NCBI GenBank assembly: GCA_012729815.1
Contig: JAAYCJ010000016.1
Location: 1 to 56,258, forward strand
Source of the DNA: Phycisphaerae bacterium
GTDB lineage: Bacteria; Planctomycetota; Phycisphaerae; JAAYCJ01
Direction: 5' to 3'
Length of the DNA: 56,258 nucleotides
Below, one piece after another: positions 25,682 through 35,056 of the stretch (position 1 is its first letter; each line of letters opens with the position of its first letter). The position numbers and the translations under genes are program-made. The notes below the pieces were generated by a model that was given only the letters and a program-made list of their open reading frames with translations, made no database searches and was not told where the DNA came from.

Positions 25682-26098
25682 CGCTCCACCACCGGCCACG
25701 CGCTCATCACCGACGCCGCCTGCCGCCGATCGCCAACCCAACAACCGCAAGAATATGCCTTTCTCTCTGCATGTACGACTCAAGACCCGCGGCGCAGTTC
25801 CGCAATAGGTCGTAGTACGACCTGTCGTGGTCGCCGTCCGCAATAGCACCGGATGCCGGCAAGCAGCCCCTGCCGCGACACGCAGCGCCGCCGCAGATCG
25901 CTTCCACGCTCAGGCGCATGGCCGAGGGCGATTGCCCGAATGTGGGTCCTGCCGCCCTTGGCAGAGTCTCTGCCTCCTTCGACCACCGCGCCGGAGCCAG
26001 AACGTTCGGTCTACACTCGTCAACTCAGCCGAGAGTCTGGACGTCCCCCCAACCGCCGCAACGCCCATCACCTCCCCGCCAAAGGGCACAAACCCAAA
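25682..26098. other. 417-bp convergent intergenic region with palindrome copy 1
   Basis: Between the pyrophosphatase-like stop and the stop of the APH-fold gene. It carries one copy of the ATAGGTCGT palindrome family (25804-25826) and a further isolated CCGCAATAG half-element near 25841. No coding region is supported. Confidence 0.55.
25804..25826 (-). repeat. Dispersed palindrome family, copy 1
   Basis: Arms AGGTCGTA and TACGACCT surround a single G (25807-25823). Read on the minus strand, the element has the form CGA-Y-AGGTCGT-NNN-ACGACCTATTG, shared with copies at 35259 and 35356. Confidence 0.75.
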
Positions 26099-27268
26099 TC
26101 AGTCCCCTGGCAGTTGGGGCAACAACCGTTCGCACAGCTCAACACACACGTGAATATAATCTCGCGGGCCGGTCACACCGGGCACCCACCGCAGCCCCTT
26201 CACGCACCCCGCAATCCGCCCGAGATGCTGGACGAACTGCGCCCAGACCACCCGCGCCATGAACCGATCGTGAGCGATGGTCCGTCCCGTTCGGGCCGCG
26301 TACTCGTCGAGGTAGAATCGCACCAGATCGGCCTTCTCCGCCTCGGCCCCGTCCTTCAGCCGCCACAGCAGGACGTAGATCTCAGCCTCCATCGGAGCCA
26401 GACTCGCCGTGCCCCAGTCGAACGTCACCACCTCCTCGACCGTCCCAACCCGCCGCACGCCCACGTTGTCCGGGGCAATGTCCGCCGTCACGCACACGAG
26501 TTCCCACTCGTCCACCCATCCGGGCCGGCGTTCGACTGCCTGCAGGCATCGATCGATCACCGCCCGCTCATGGTCGCTGACGCCCAAGCCGGCCAGGAAA
26601 GACGCATCCGCCATGGCCTCGGCGACGTCCGCCGCCAGGAACGTCAAGCCGGGCCAGTCGTCCGGGAACAAAGCCGCTAATTCCCCGATCCGCGCACGGC
26701 TGTGGGCGTGCACGTCGGCGGCGTGACTCATCAGCGACAGGCCGCGGTCACGCGTAAAACACTTCGAGTCCGCCGACACCGTCTCCGGCCACCCGACTTG
26801 CGGAAAGTACTCCTGCAGAATCCAGAACTCACGCGCCGCGACGTCCGCACGCGTCGCATAGACCTTCGGCGCCCATCGGACCTCCTGACGCCCCCACCAC
26901 TCCGCCCACGCCACCTCCGCCAGACGTCCCGAAAATCGCCTGTCAAGTTTGAACAGGTTCACCGAGTCGGGGCAGAGAATCTTCGCCGCCACGTCCAGGC
27001 TGTCCCCGTCTTCAAACTCCACAGCCAGACGCAGGACCGTCGCCCCGGAGTGGCTCACCCCTCCCCACACCAAAGCGCACAGATTCGTGGTCCGGCAACG
27101 GCGGATGCCCACCCTTCGCCCAAGCCAAGCCGACAGGACGTCCTCCAGATACGGCCGGTCCAGCCGAGGCGGAACGTACACAAACGCCTGATCCTCCGCG
27201 CAGGCGACACGGATCAGATCGTTGCCGACCACTCGGGAGTCTTCACAACGTCCTTTGTTCGCCGCCAT
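26099..27268 (-). CDS. Aminoglycoside-phosphotransferase-fold protein of unknown substrate
   Basis: 389 residues. The C-terminal half has the layout of APH/choline-kinase-like enzymes: a catalytic-loop-like T-A-D-I-A-P-D-N (usual form H-x-D-x4-N) at about residue 260, then V-V-T-F-D-W-G-T-A, corresponding to the metal-binding D-x-(D/E/G) loop, and a helical tail. The loop Asp and Asn are kept, but the first His is Thr. The N-terminal lobe is diverged. Whether it phosphorylates a small molecule or is inactive cannot be told. It stands alone, convergent with the pyrophosphatase-like gene. Confidence 0.65.
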   Translation of the reverse strand: MAANKGRCEDSRVVGNDLIRVACAEDQAFVYVPPRLDRPYLEDVLSAWLGRRVGIRRCRTTNLCALVWGGVSHSGATVLRLAVEFEDGDSLDVAAKILCPDSVNLFKLDRRFSGRLAEVAWAEWWGRQEVRWAPKVYATRADVAAREFWILQEYFPQVGWPETVSADSKCFTRDRGLSLMSHAADVHAHSRARIGELAALFPDDWPGLTFLAADVAEAMADASFLAGLGVSDHERAVIDRCLQAVERRPGWVDEWELVCVTADIAPDNVGVRRVGTVEEVVTFDWGTASLAPMEAEIYVLLWRLKDGAEAEKADLVRFYLDEYAARTGRTIAHDRFMARVVWAQFVQHLGRIAGCVKGLRWVPGVTGPRDYIHVCVELCERLLPQLPGD

Positions 27269-27499
27269 CGACCAGGCCCCAATACAACAGGTGCGGCGCA
27301 GGGGGATGGCTGACGAGGTCCTTCCCTTTCAACCGACGCCGCCGGTGCCTATACCCCAAGCAGGCAAGACCCCTCCGACGCCGGTGCGATTGATCCAGAG
27401 GCGCAGCCGAGGCCTGCAACCCTCTCCCGGCTCAGATAAGCTGTACGCCGCGGACGCAAGCCCAGCACAGAGAAACCGCCGTATTCGTTACCTCACCCG

Positions 27500-28825
27500 T
27501 CAGTCCTTGATCCGCGAACTGACGCTGGCCGGAAGGTTCTTCATCAGGTACTGCAGGAAGTAACGCCGCAGGTGCATCTTCTTGACCACGTATTCCTCAA
27601 ACTGCTTCCAGGTCACCGTCCCGCCGTTGCGGTCGATGAACTCCTCGATGACCTTCCGCAGCGGAACGCGGCGCTGGGCATGCTCGGCCCGGCAGACGTG
27701 CGGGAACCGCGGATACGCCAGTTCCTTGCTGCCCGATTCCTTGAGCCACCCGTAAAGACTCTCCGGCGTGGTCATGCCCACCTTCTCAAGCCGCTGGCGG
27801 TAGACCGCAAACGCCCCGTACGCAGCGACGTACTTGACCTCGTCGTTGAGGTGGTCGAAGAACCACTGCTCCACGTCCGTGATCAGCTTGGGCGACGGGG
27901 CCATGTGCTTCAGGTGCATGAACTTGCCCCGGCCGACCGGCACCACGTCCTCAGCCAGCCAGATCCGGTTGTACGCGTACCGGTGCGTCACCTTGTGCCC
28001 GCGCCGCTTCGACAACTCGTCGGCGATTTCCGTAAAGTGCATCGGACGACCGGCCTCATCCAGAATCGCCGAGACCGCCGACGCGACAAAACCGCGCTCC
28101 AGATCCCACTGGCTGGCCGTAAACACCGTCCCGTTCTCGTAGACCACCTGCTCGGCCACCGCCTCGTCGGTGTCGATCAGGTACCGAACCAGAGCCTCCG
28201 AAAAACCGCGGACCTTCTTGGCCTTGGCCCGGCACGCCCCCTTGCTCCGGTCCCACAACGCCGAAGCCGCCTTCGCCACCGGCATCGACGCGGTCTCCTC
28301 GATCAGCTTGATCAGGTCCTCGCGGACCTTCTTGGCCTCTAGGCACGGGTGCTCTGCGAGGCAGACGTCCTGCTCGCCGAAGCCCTCGAACCCGAAGTGC
28401 AGCAGAAACGTCCGCAAAATCCGAGGCTCGGGCTTCTGTTTCCATTTGAACTCCGCCGCGACCTTCTCGCTCAACTCCTCAGCCGACATCACCCCGCCCC
28501 ACGCGAACAGGGTCTGCTCGCAGGCGTTCCAGAAGGGGGCCAGTTTCGCGAAATGATCCTCTTCCTCCAGTTGTTCAACGCACATGTTGACGATCTGGCG
28601 GACCCGCTCGCGGCTCATGCCCATCTTCAAGCCGCACTCGTTGAGGGTGGGCTGCTCCTTCTTCCACAGCCCAAGCCGCATGGTGAAGACCTTGCGGTCC
28701 CGCTCGTTGGCCACGCCTTCGGCGAGCCAACTCTCAACCATGCTCTTGAATGAACCAAAATCCACTCCCGCGACAGGCTTGCCTTGCCGGGGACCGACGC
28801 GACGCGACCGTTTCACAGCGCTCAT
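27500..28825 (-). CDS. Stand-alone sigma-region-4 regulator with HARE-HTH-like domain
   Basis: 441 residues. At about 41-90 is a sigma70 region-4-type helix-turn-helix: T-L-N-E-C-G-L-K-M-G-M-S-R-E-R-V-R-Q-I-V-N, the unit that in sigma factors reads the -35 box. There is no region 2. Two more helical DNA-binding-like parts follow: a winged segment at about 110-150 and, at about 245-305, a segment (A-I-L-D-E-A-G-R-P-M-H-F-T-E-I-A-D-E-L) like HARE-HTH modules found in RpoE-delta and chromatin proteins. The Lys/Arg-rich C-terminus may bind nucleic acid. It could be a nucleoid-linked or RNA-polymerase-linked regulator; the target is unknown. Confidence 0.75.
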   Translation of the reverse strand: MSAVKRSRRVGPRQGKPVAGVDFGSFKSMVESWLAEGVANERDRKVFTMRLGLWKKEQPTLNECGLKMGMSRERVRQIVNMCVEQLEEEDHFAKLAPFWNACEQTLFAWGGVMSAEELSEKVAAEFKWKQKPEPRILRTFLLHFGFEGFGEQDVCLAEHPCLEAKKVREDLIKLIEETASMPVAKAASALWDRSKGACRAKAKKVRGFSEALVRYLIDTDEAVAEQVVYENGTVFTASQWDLERGFVASAVSAILDEAGRPMHFTEIADELSKRRGHKVTHRYAYNRIWLAEDVVPVGRGKFMHLKHMAPSPKLITDVEQWFFDHLNDEVKYVAAYGAFAVYRQRLEKVGMTTPESLYGWLKESGSKELAYPRFPHVCRAEHAQRRVPLRKVIEEFIDRNGGTVTWKQFEEYVVKKMHLRRYFLQYLMKNLPASVSSRIKD

Positions 28826-29171
28826 GCTCTCATCCAGCCTCGTATATGGAACTCATTGGACAGATTACTTTATACGAAAAACTTCCTGTCGTCAAGCGGT
28901 AGGTTCAGCGTTGAAAGTGTCATCTTTTCCTTCTGCACTCGGTGAGATGCTCCGGGCGGCTACCGGCTCGGGAGGCCGATATTAATAGTCATTCCGCGAC
29001 AAGGCAAGGGAAATCTACCCCCAAACCGCTAAACACCACCAAAAATCGCTCCGAAAACAACCCGCAAACCCGCCACCGCGACTCCCGGTGGTCCCCGCCC
29101 CAGTGCTATGGTATGATTGCTTCGACGCAGAGTTGACCCCAGCCCCGACGGCGGGCGAGACGGGAGATACA
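28826..29171. other. 346-bp divergent intergenic region
   Basis: It holds the minus-strand promoter of the sigma-region-4 gene (28869-28895). On the plus strand TATGAT at 29112-29117 is a possible -10 for the VWA gene but has no good -35. No coding region is supported. Confidence 0.5.
28869..28895 (-). promoter_or_regulatory. Promoter of the sigma-region-4 regulator
   Basis: TTGACG (28895-28890) and TATAAA (28874-28869) on the minus strand are separated by 15 bp, short of the optimum. A TAAAGT two bases further on gives 17 bp. The leader is about 40 nt. Confidence 0.55.
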
Positions 29172-31250
29172 ATGGTTGCAAGTATCAGTTTTGCCGCCCC
29201 GCTGGTCCTCCTGGCCGCACTGGCGGCCCTGGCCCCCGTGGCCCTGCACCTGCTCGGACGGGCTCGGGCCCCCCGCCTGGAGTTCGCAGCCATGCGGTTC
29301 GTCCGGCGGGCATCCGCCCGAACCTCCCGTCGCCGGCGGATCGAGAATCTGGCCCTTCTCTTGCTTCGGGCGGGACTTATGGCGCTTCTGCCGGTGGCCC
29401 TGGCCCTGCCGTTCTACCGCTCCGGCCGCCCGTCGGGTGCCGCGGACGACGGCCTGGCGGTGGCCCTGGTCATCGACGATACCGGCTCGATGAGCCAGAA
29501 AACGGACGGCCAGACCGCTTTCGAGCGGGCCCGGCTCTGGGGTCTGCGGCTGGTCCGGGGCTCCCAGGAACTGCCCGCCCCAGGACACGTGGCGGTGGTG
29601 ACCGTGACCGGAACCCGCGGGCCGCGGGTCTTTTCCGGTGCCGGATCCGCCGCCGAGGCAATCCGATCGCTGGAACCCGCGGACGCCGAAGGACGCCTCG
29701 GACCGGCGGTGCAAGCCGCTGCGCAGGCGCTCGATGAGCTTCCCGCAGCCGACAAGGTGGTCTATGTCCTGACCGACTTCCAGGAGGCGACGTTCGAATG
29801 GCCGGACGGCCAGATCGCCGGGGAAACACCGGTGGTGTTGCTGGAACTGGGCGATACCGGCGGGTCGAACATGGGAATCGGCGGCGTCCGACCCATCGGA
29901 CCAGCCATCGCGGGCAAACCGCTGACCATCCGGGTGGAATTGGCTGGAAGGCTGAGCGAACCGGCCGGATCAGCCGTCCAGGCGATTTCAGATGACGGGC
30001 AGGTGTTGGCGTCGCAGCAGGTGTATCTGGATCGCGGACCGCTGCGCCATGCGGTCGATCTGAGCCTGCCTCCCCTGCCGGATCGCGATCTGGCGATTCG
30101 TGCGGAGCTTTCGCTAAGTGACGCCCTACCATCGGATAACCGTCGTTGCACGGTGTTGCATGCGGCGGCGTCGTTGAAGGTGATGATCGTTACGGACGAG
30201 GCGCGGTACGGCGATTGGCAGGACGATCCGGGTTTTTTCGTGGCGGCTGCGCTGCGGGCGGCGGGATGGTTTGAGGTCCAACGGGTGGCGGTCGAAGAGT
30301 TTCTCAACAGCGACCTGGAGGCGGTGCATGCCGTTTATCTGGCGGAGCTTACGGACATTTCAGACCCCTTGACTAAAAAGCTGACGGCGTTCACGGAACA
30401 AGACAACCGGACGCTGGTGATATTTCCTTCGATCGGCGAAGCGGTGCCGGGCTATGCGGAATTGCTCGGTCGGCTGGGGGTCGGACGGGTCGGCGAGGCA
30501 GTCCAGAGCGAGCCGGCGGCGCGGGTGGCGGAGGCCCGAACGTCCGATGTTCTTCTGGCGAATTTGTCAGATGATATGACAACTTACAATCCGCTGGCGG
30601 CGAGCGACTACGTGCCGATCGAGCCGGCATCCGGGGCGACGACTCTCATCAGCTTGGAGGGCGGCGCCCCCCTGCTGGTCCGGTCGCGGCCTGGCAAATC
30701 GACGGTCTATACATTCGCCACGACGGCGCGGCCGGCGACCGGGTCGCTGCCGATGGCGCCGGTGTTTCCCGCCCTGCTGGCGGAGATGCCGGTCGGTGGA
30801 CTGGGCGATGCGCAAGGGGGCGATCGGGATGCGGGTGAGGTGTGGACGATCGAAGAGGCTGGGAGAGTGGTTGACGCGGAAGGCAAGACGTTGGCGGAGG
30901 TGGGCGGCGAAGGCGGGCGGGCGGTGCTTTGGCGGGCGGGTTTGTATCGCGTTGTGGGATCGGATGATGCGGTGCGGGAGCACCTGGCGGTGAACGTTTC
31001 GCCGAGGGCGACCGATCTGGTTCGGACGGACGAGGTGGGGCCCACGGTGGCGGGACGGGGTCAGGTGCGGTACCTGGCTGAGCCGGACCGGGAGTTGCCG
31101 GAGGTGCTGACGGAGCTGTCGAAGGGCCGGCCGATGTGGGATTACGTGCTGGCGGTGGCGTTGGTGGCGATGCTGGGCGAGACGTTTGTGGCCAATCTTC
31201 ATCGGGGCGGCAAGCGGGAACGGAAGCCTTCGGCGTCGGTATCTGCTTGA
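29172..31250 (+). CDS. BatA-like membrane protein with von Willebrand factor A domain
   Basis: 692 residues. The N-terminal BatA/aerotolerance region has two membrane segments (about 5-28 and 60-82) around a basic loop, placing the rest in the periplasm. The VWA domain begins at about 95 with V-A-L-V-I-D-D-T-G-S-M-S; D102-x-T-x-S is a MIDAS-type site in which Thr replaces the usual middle Ser. A long beta-rich middle part and a last membrane segment near the C-terminus (W-D-Y-V-L-A-V-A-L-V-A-M-L) follow. Such proteins usually act with a MoxR ATPase and a DUF58 protein; neither is in the window. The ATG at 29172 has GGGAG seven bases upstream. Confidence 0.87.
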   Translation: MVASISFAAPLVLLAALAALAPVALHLLGRARAPRLEFAAMRFVRRASARTSRRRRIENLALLLLRAGLMALLPVALALPFYRSGRPSGAADDGLAVALVIDDTGSMSQKTDGQTAFERARLWGLRLVRGSQELPAPGHVAVVTVTGTRGPRVFSGAGSAAEAIRSLEPADAEGRLGPAVQAAAQALDELPAADKVVYVLTDFQEATFEWPDGQIAGETPVVLLELGDTGGSNMGIGGVRPIGPAIAGKPLTIRVELAGRLSEPAGSAVQAISDDGQVLASQQVYLDRGPLRHAVDLSLPPLPDRDLAIRAELSLSDALPSDNRRCTVLHAAASLKVMIVTDEARYGDWQDDPGFFVAAALRAAGWFEVQRVAVEEFLNSDLEAVHAVYLAELTDISDPLTKKLTAFTEQDNRTLVIFPSIGEAVPGYAELLGRLGVGRVGEAVQSEPAARVAEARTSDVLLANLSDDMTTYNPLAASDYVPIEPASGATTLISLEGGAPLLVRSRPGKSTVYTFATTARPATGSLPMAPVFPALLAEMPVGGLGDAQGGDRDAGEVWTIEEAGRVVDAEGKTLAEVGGEGGRAVLWRAGLYRVVGSDDAVREHLAVNVSPRATDLVRTDEVGPTVAGRGQVRYLAEPDRELPEVLTELSKGRPMWDYVLAVALVAMLGETFVANLHRGGKRERKPSASVSA

Positions 31251-31355
31251 TTATCCGGTGTTTATGCCATTATGCGGCGGTGCGGGGTTGACAATCGGGG
31301 GGCGGGTGGTTTAAGTGGAATCTGAAGGGGGACGACGTTTATGCGAGTATGATTC

Positions 31356-33176
31356 ATGGAAGCTGAACGCGCATCATATATCTGGCAGTTTTTACGGCTG
31401 TTCAAGCCGTACAAGGGGTTGTTGATCCTGGTTCTGGTGATTGCCATTGGTAATCAGGCGATGGTGCTGGCGTTTCCGTGGCTGGCCCGTTGGATCGTGA
31501 ACGAGGTGGTCTCCGGAAAGTCGGGGCTGCCGATGGCGGAGCGGATCGGGATTCTGAAAGTTGCGGGCGGATTGATGTTCGCGATGGCGTTCGGGATCGG
31601 GATCGCCAGTTTTGCCCGGGGCAACCTACTGGGCAAGCTGCTGTGGGAGATCATTTTTGAGCTTCGTCAGAGTTTGAGCTGGCACCTGAAGAAGTTGAGT
31701 TTGTCGTTTTATAATCGTCAGCAGACGGGGCATCTGGTTTCGCGGCTGATCAACGACATCAACCAGAGCAGCGCGTTGGTGAGCCAGGGGGCGATCAATT
31801 TGTTTCTGGACATGGGGTTCATCGTCGCGGCGGTGGTGATTCTCTGGCAGATCAATCCTCGGCTGACGATGCTGACGCTGGTGGTGCTGCCGGTGTACTT
31901 CGTGGCGTTCCGGAAGCTGAATCCGCAGATCCGGGAGGCGAGCCGGGACGTTCAGAGCCTTATGGCCAGGATGAGCGGGAACGTTCAGGAGCGGCTTTAT
32001 GGGATTTCGCTGATTCAGACGTCGATGACGGAGAAGCGGGAGCAGGAGCTGTTCACAGCCGATAACCAGGAATATACGCGGAAAGTGCTGCACCGCCGGA
32101 ACCTGAACCTGCTGCTGCGGTCGGTGACGGTGACGGTGAACCAGTTGGGCACCGGGATCATCGTGGTGGCGGGAGGCTATCTGGCGCTGAGGGGGTCGAT
32201 GAATTCTGGTGACATCGTGGCGTTTGTGTTGTACATCGCGCAGGTGTACGGGCCGCTGGGGCGGCTGGCGGAGATCAACATTCACATTCAGCAGGCGTTG
32301 GGGAGTCTGGAGCGGATTTTTGATATCCTGCAGACGACGCCGGAGATCAAGAACTCGCCGGAGGCGGTGCGGGAGGTTCCGGGCGAGGGGCGGCTGACGT
32401 TTGACGACGTGCGGTTTGCGTACGGTGAGAGCGCGGAGGTGCTTCGCGGGATCGATCTGGACGTATCTCCGGGCACGAAGGTGGCGGTGGTGGGTCCGAG
32501 TGGGGCGGGCAAGAGCACGCTGGTGAGTTTGATTCCGCGGCTTTACGATGTGAGCGGCGGTGCGATTCGGATTGACGGGACGGACATACGGGAGATTCAC
32601 CTTAAGACGCTGCGGCGGATGATCGGGATCGTGCAGCAGGAGCCGTTTCTGTTCTCGATCAGCATTCGGGACAACATCGCGTACAGCCGACCGGACGCGA
32701 CGATGGAACAGATCGAGGAGGCGGCGCGGTCGGCGAACGCGCATGAGTTTATCAGCCGGCTGCCGGAGGGGTACGAGACGATGCTCAGCGAGCGGGGCGG
32801 GAATCTGTCCGTGGGTCAGCGTCAGCGGATTTGTCTGGCGCGGACGATGCTGGAGGGGCCGCGGATTCTGATCCTCGATGAGGCGACGAGCAGTCTGGAC
32901 AGCGAGTCGGAGAATTTGATTCAGCAGGCGATGGAGCGGGTGATGGAGGGGAGGACGTCGGTGATTATCGCGCACCGGCTTAGCACGATCACCAGCGCAG
33001 ATCTCGTGGTGGTGTTGGCGGACGGACGGATCGCGGAGGCTGGGTCGCATTCGGAGTTGTGGGAGCGCGGCGGGTTGTACGCGCGGCTTTTGGATCAGCA
33101 GTTCGGGCCGCTTAAGACGCTGTTGGATAAGAGTCAGCGGGGGATGGGGAGCGGGCAGGAGAGGAGCAGGCTTTAG
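31356..33176 (+). CDS. ABC exporter, fused membrane and ATPase domains (MsbA-like)
   Basis: 606 residues, a half-transporter that works as a homodimer. Six membrane helices occupy about 20-310. The ATPase part has Walker A G-P-S-G-A-G-K-S-T at 380-388, Q-loop Q-Q-E-P at 427-430, signature L-S-V-G-Q at 484-488, Walker B I-L-I-L-D-E-A at 504-510, and the switch His in A-H-R at 539-541. Known relatives move lipids, peptides or drugs outward; the substrate is not readable. It follows the VWA gene by 105 bp without an obvious terminator, so co-transcription is possible. No strong ribosome site is visible next to the ATG. Confidence 0.92.
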   Translation: MEAERASYIWQFLRLFKPYKGLLILVLVIAIGNQAMVLAFPWLARWIVNEVVSGKSGLPMAERIGILKVAGGLMFAMAFGIGIASFARGNLLGKLLWEIIFELRQSLSWHLKKLSLSFYNRQQTGHLVSRLINDINQSSALVSQGAINLFLDMGFIVAAVVILWQINPRLTMLTLVVLPVYFVAFRKLNPQIREASRDVQSLMARMSGNVQERLYGISLIQTSMTEKREQELFTADNQEYTRKVLHRRNLNLLLRSVTVTVNQLGTGIIVVAGGYLALRGSMNSGDIVAFVLYIAQVYGPLGRLAEINIHIQQALGSLERIFDILQTTPEIKNSPEAVREVPGEGRLTFDDVRFAYGESAEVLRGIDLDVSPGTKVAVVGPSGAGKSTLVSLIPRLYDVSGGAIRIDGTDIREIHLKTLRRMIGIVQQEPFLFSISIRDNIAYSRPDATMEQIEEAARSANAHEFISRLPEGYETMLSERGGNLSVGQRQRICLARTMLEGPRILILDEATSSLDSESENLIQQAMERVMEGRTSVIIAHRLSTITSADLVVVLADGRIAEAGSHSELWERGGLYARLLDQQFGPLKTLLDKSQRGMGSGQERSRL

Positions 33177-33491
33177 GCTCTGGGCTTTAGGCTTTAGGGG
33201 CTGTCGCCTGCGGAGTCGTCCGCCGGTGTTGGCAGCTTCCTTTGGGACGGCACGGAGTACGCGGAACACGCGGAGAAAGATAGGGGTCAGGTAGTCGGGA
33301 GGTCGGACGGAGAGAATTCAGAACTCAGTGGTCAGAACTCAGAATGGGGAGGCACAGGGGGCGGGTCTGAACAGAAGGGAGCGAAGGGAGCGAAGGAGGG
33401 TCGAGAACCGAGCTTTGAGGATCTGACCCCAGTTGGCCTGCGAGAGCGGACAACGGCAGCGTTGCTGCACCATCAGGGGCCTACCGGACCG
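33177..33491. repeat. 315-bp intergenic region rich in short repeats
   Basis: GGCTTTAGG occurs three times (33169, 33183 and 33190), the first copy containing the stop of the ABC gene. TCAGAACTCAG occurs twice (33318-33328 and 33332-33342). GGGAGCGAA is repeated in tandem near 33377. A third form of the GGAACACGCGGA motif is at 33249-33276. No gene is seen; it looks like slippage-expanded non-coding DNA. Confidence 0.6.
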
Positions 33492-34514
33492 CTATCCCCA
33501 CCGGATGCCTTCCGCCAGGTTGGTGCTGAGAGGGAGGTGGATGGCTCCCCAGAGGTCCATGGGGCCGTCAGAGGGGTTCATCTGCTTGAGGGGGCCGTCC
33601 AACGTTTCGTGGAACGCATTCATGTAGCCCGCGAAGTTGAACGGCAGGAACGAGTCGGGTCTTTCGATCCGCAACGGCTGCGGAAGGATCAGATCGGATT
33701 CGTTTGCCATGCGGCCGAAGGCGTCGAGAATGCCGAGAAGGCCGGACTCGATGGTGCGGAGGTCGTCGACCTGCAGGATTTCCTCCATCTGTCCGCTGAT
33801 CCCATCCGGAAGACGCGGAAGCTCCCTGAACGCATGATAGAGCCATTTCCTGAATGGGGCATACCTGCGGTTCAGAAGGAAGCCCAGCCGCATGCAGCAC
33901 TCCAGAGCCCAGCACAGAAAAGCATGCGTGGCAACCCGGTTGCCTCGCGCCACGGTTCGCGATATGTTGGCGCAGTGGGACAACTGCAGCCAGGCGAACG
34001 AAAGGCGTTTGCGCCACACCATGTCGGGGAAGTACGCGAACGCGTCTCGCAGCGGGGAGATCAGCGGTGTCGGCTCGTGGAATATTCTGCCGGCTGTGAA
34101 CTCGAAGAGACGGTGTTCCGGGATCGCGAGCCAATCGCGGTCGCTGTCGGGTGCGGTCGGAAAGCCGGTGTTGAAACGGCAGCTTTCTTCGGGGGTTGTT
34201 ACAGGCGCCGGGGCGGTCGGGAACTGGCGGCCAGTTCGATGAACGGATGCGCCCGAGTACTCCCTGGGCAGTTCACGGTTGAGTGTTTCCTGGACTTGAT
34301 GTCCGAATCTGGCTTGGTCGTCGGCGCTGAGGAAGAGAATGAAACGGGGTCCCCAGTTGTGGTCTCGGGAGATTTCGTCGTCGAACCCGGCGACCTCACT
34401 GCCGCAGGAAATGAGACCCGCTGCCATCCTGTCCACCAGATGGGGAAAGTGCGTCTGGAGGATTGGCAACCCGCAGTCGAGGAAGTACCGCTCGGATAGT
34501 TCAAGTCCTTTCAT
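33492..34514 (-). CDS. DUF4037-like protein (nucleotidyltransferase-fold)
   Basis: 340 residues. The N-terminal part has G-S-E-V-A-G-F-D-D-E-I-S-R-D-H-N-W-G-P-R, a close fit to the G-S-x2-x-G-x-D-D-x2-S-x-D-H-x-W-G-P pattern of DUF4037 proteins, which share features with the nucleotidyltransferase fold (G-S and paired acidic residues). The rest is helical. The biochemical role is unknown; related proteins have been tied to antibiotic-type nucleotidyl transfer only by fold. A GTG at 34541 would add nine residues; the ATG at 34514 is preferred. Downstream of the GNAT gene, 77 bp away and on the same strand. Confidence 0.75.
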   Translation of the reverse strand: MKGLELSERYFLDCGLPILQTHFPHLVDRMAAGLISCGSEVAGFDDEISRDHNWGPRFILFLSADDQARFGHQVQETLNRELPREYSGASVHRTGRQFPTAPAPVTTPEESCRFNTGFPTAPDSDRDWLAIPEHRLFEFTAGRIFHEPTPLISPLRDAFAYFPDMVWRKRLSFAWLQLSHCANISRTVARGNRVATHAFLCWALECCMRLGFLLNRRYAPFRKWLYHAFRELPRLPDGISGQMEEILQVDDLRTIESGLLGILDAFGRMANESDLILPQPLRIERPDSFLPFNFAGYMNAFHETLDGPLKQMNPSDGPMDLWGAIHLPLSTNLAEGIRWG

Positions 34515-34591
34515 TTCGTTCGCTCGGTCCGTCGTCGGCACTCACGCCCGGCATGCAGCAGGCACGCACGCGCAGTGCTTAGCCGACCTTT

Positions 34592-35056
34592 TTAGGGTTT
34601 TAGTTTGCCCACGGTGATGTATGGCTGCATGCCCATGCTGTTCCAGAAGGCGATGGCGGGGGCGTTCTGTGATGCGACGCGGACATCCGCGAATTCGACG
34701 CCGTTGTCCCGAAAGAACCGCAGCGCCATTTGGACCAATCCCCTGCCGACGCCCTGCCGCCGGCATTCAGGCCGGACAAGAAGATCCCAGACCTGCCCCT
34801 GGTGAGAGACGGTGAAGCACGGCGGGCGTTTCAGGATGGAGGCGTGGATGAAGCCGACGAGGCGGCTGTTGTCTTCGGCGACGCCGAGGAGGGTTGTGGT
34901 CTCGTTGGCTGCTTGTCTGATGTGGTCGGCAAAGCCGCCGGCGGCGTCCGCTTTGACTTCGAAATGGGGATCGTAATCCAGATGGGTCCGGATCAACTCG
35001 TGCCAGAGCAGGGCCACGGGCTGGGCGTCGTCAGGTGTTGCCTTGCGAAGCCTCAT
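34592..35056 (-). CDS. GNAT-family N-acetyltransferase
   Basis: 154 residues, one GNAT domain. Motif A, with the acetyl-CoA-binding loop, reads V-W-D-L-L-V-R-P-E-C-R-R-Q-G-V-G-R-G-L. Motif B (A-S-Q-N-A-P-A-I-A-F-W-N-S-M-G-M) follows. The acceptor amine is unknown. The frame extends to 35155, but two close ATGs (35062 and 35056) follow a GGAG; the second, starting M-R-L-R-K-A-T-P-D-D-A, has the better spacing. Confidence 0.88.
   Translation of the reverse strand: MRLRKATPDDAQPVALLWHELIRTHLDYDPHFEVKADAAGGFADHIRQAANETTTLLGVAEDNSRLVGFIHASILKRPPCFTVSHQGQVWDLLVRPECRRQGVGRGLVQMALRFFRDNGVEFADVRVASQNAPAIAFWNSMGMQPYITVGKLKP

Noticed and set aside
25637-25919. Minus-strand frames across palindrome copy 1 (70 residues each)
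   Set aside because: They share a short D-R-S-Y-Y-D-L-L-type peptide with other copies only because the DNA palindrome is repeated; there is no start signal or family match.
31626-33269. 547-residue minus-strand frame opposite the ABC exporter
   Set aside because: Arg/His/Pro/Gln-rich complement of a certain gene.
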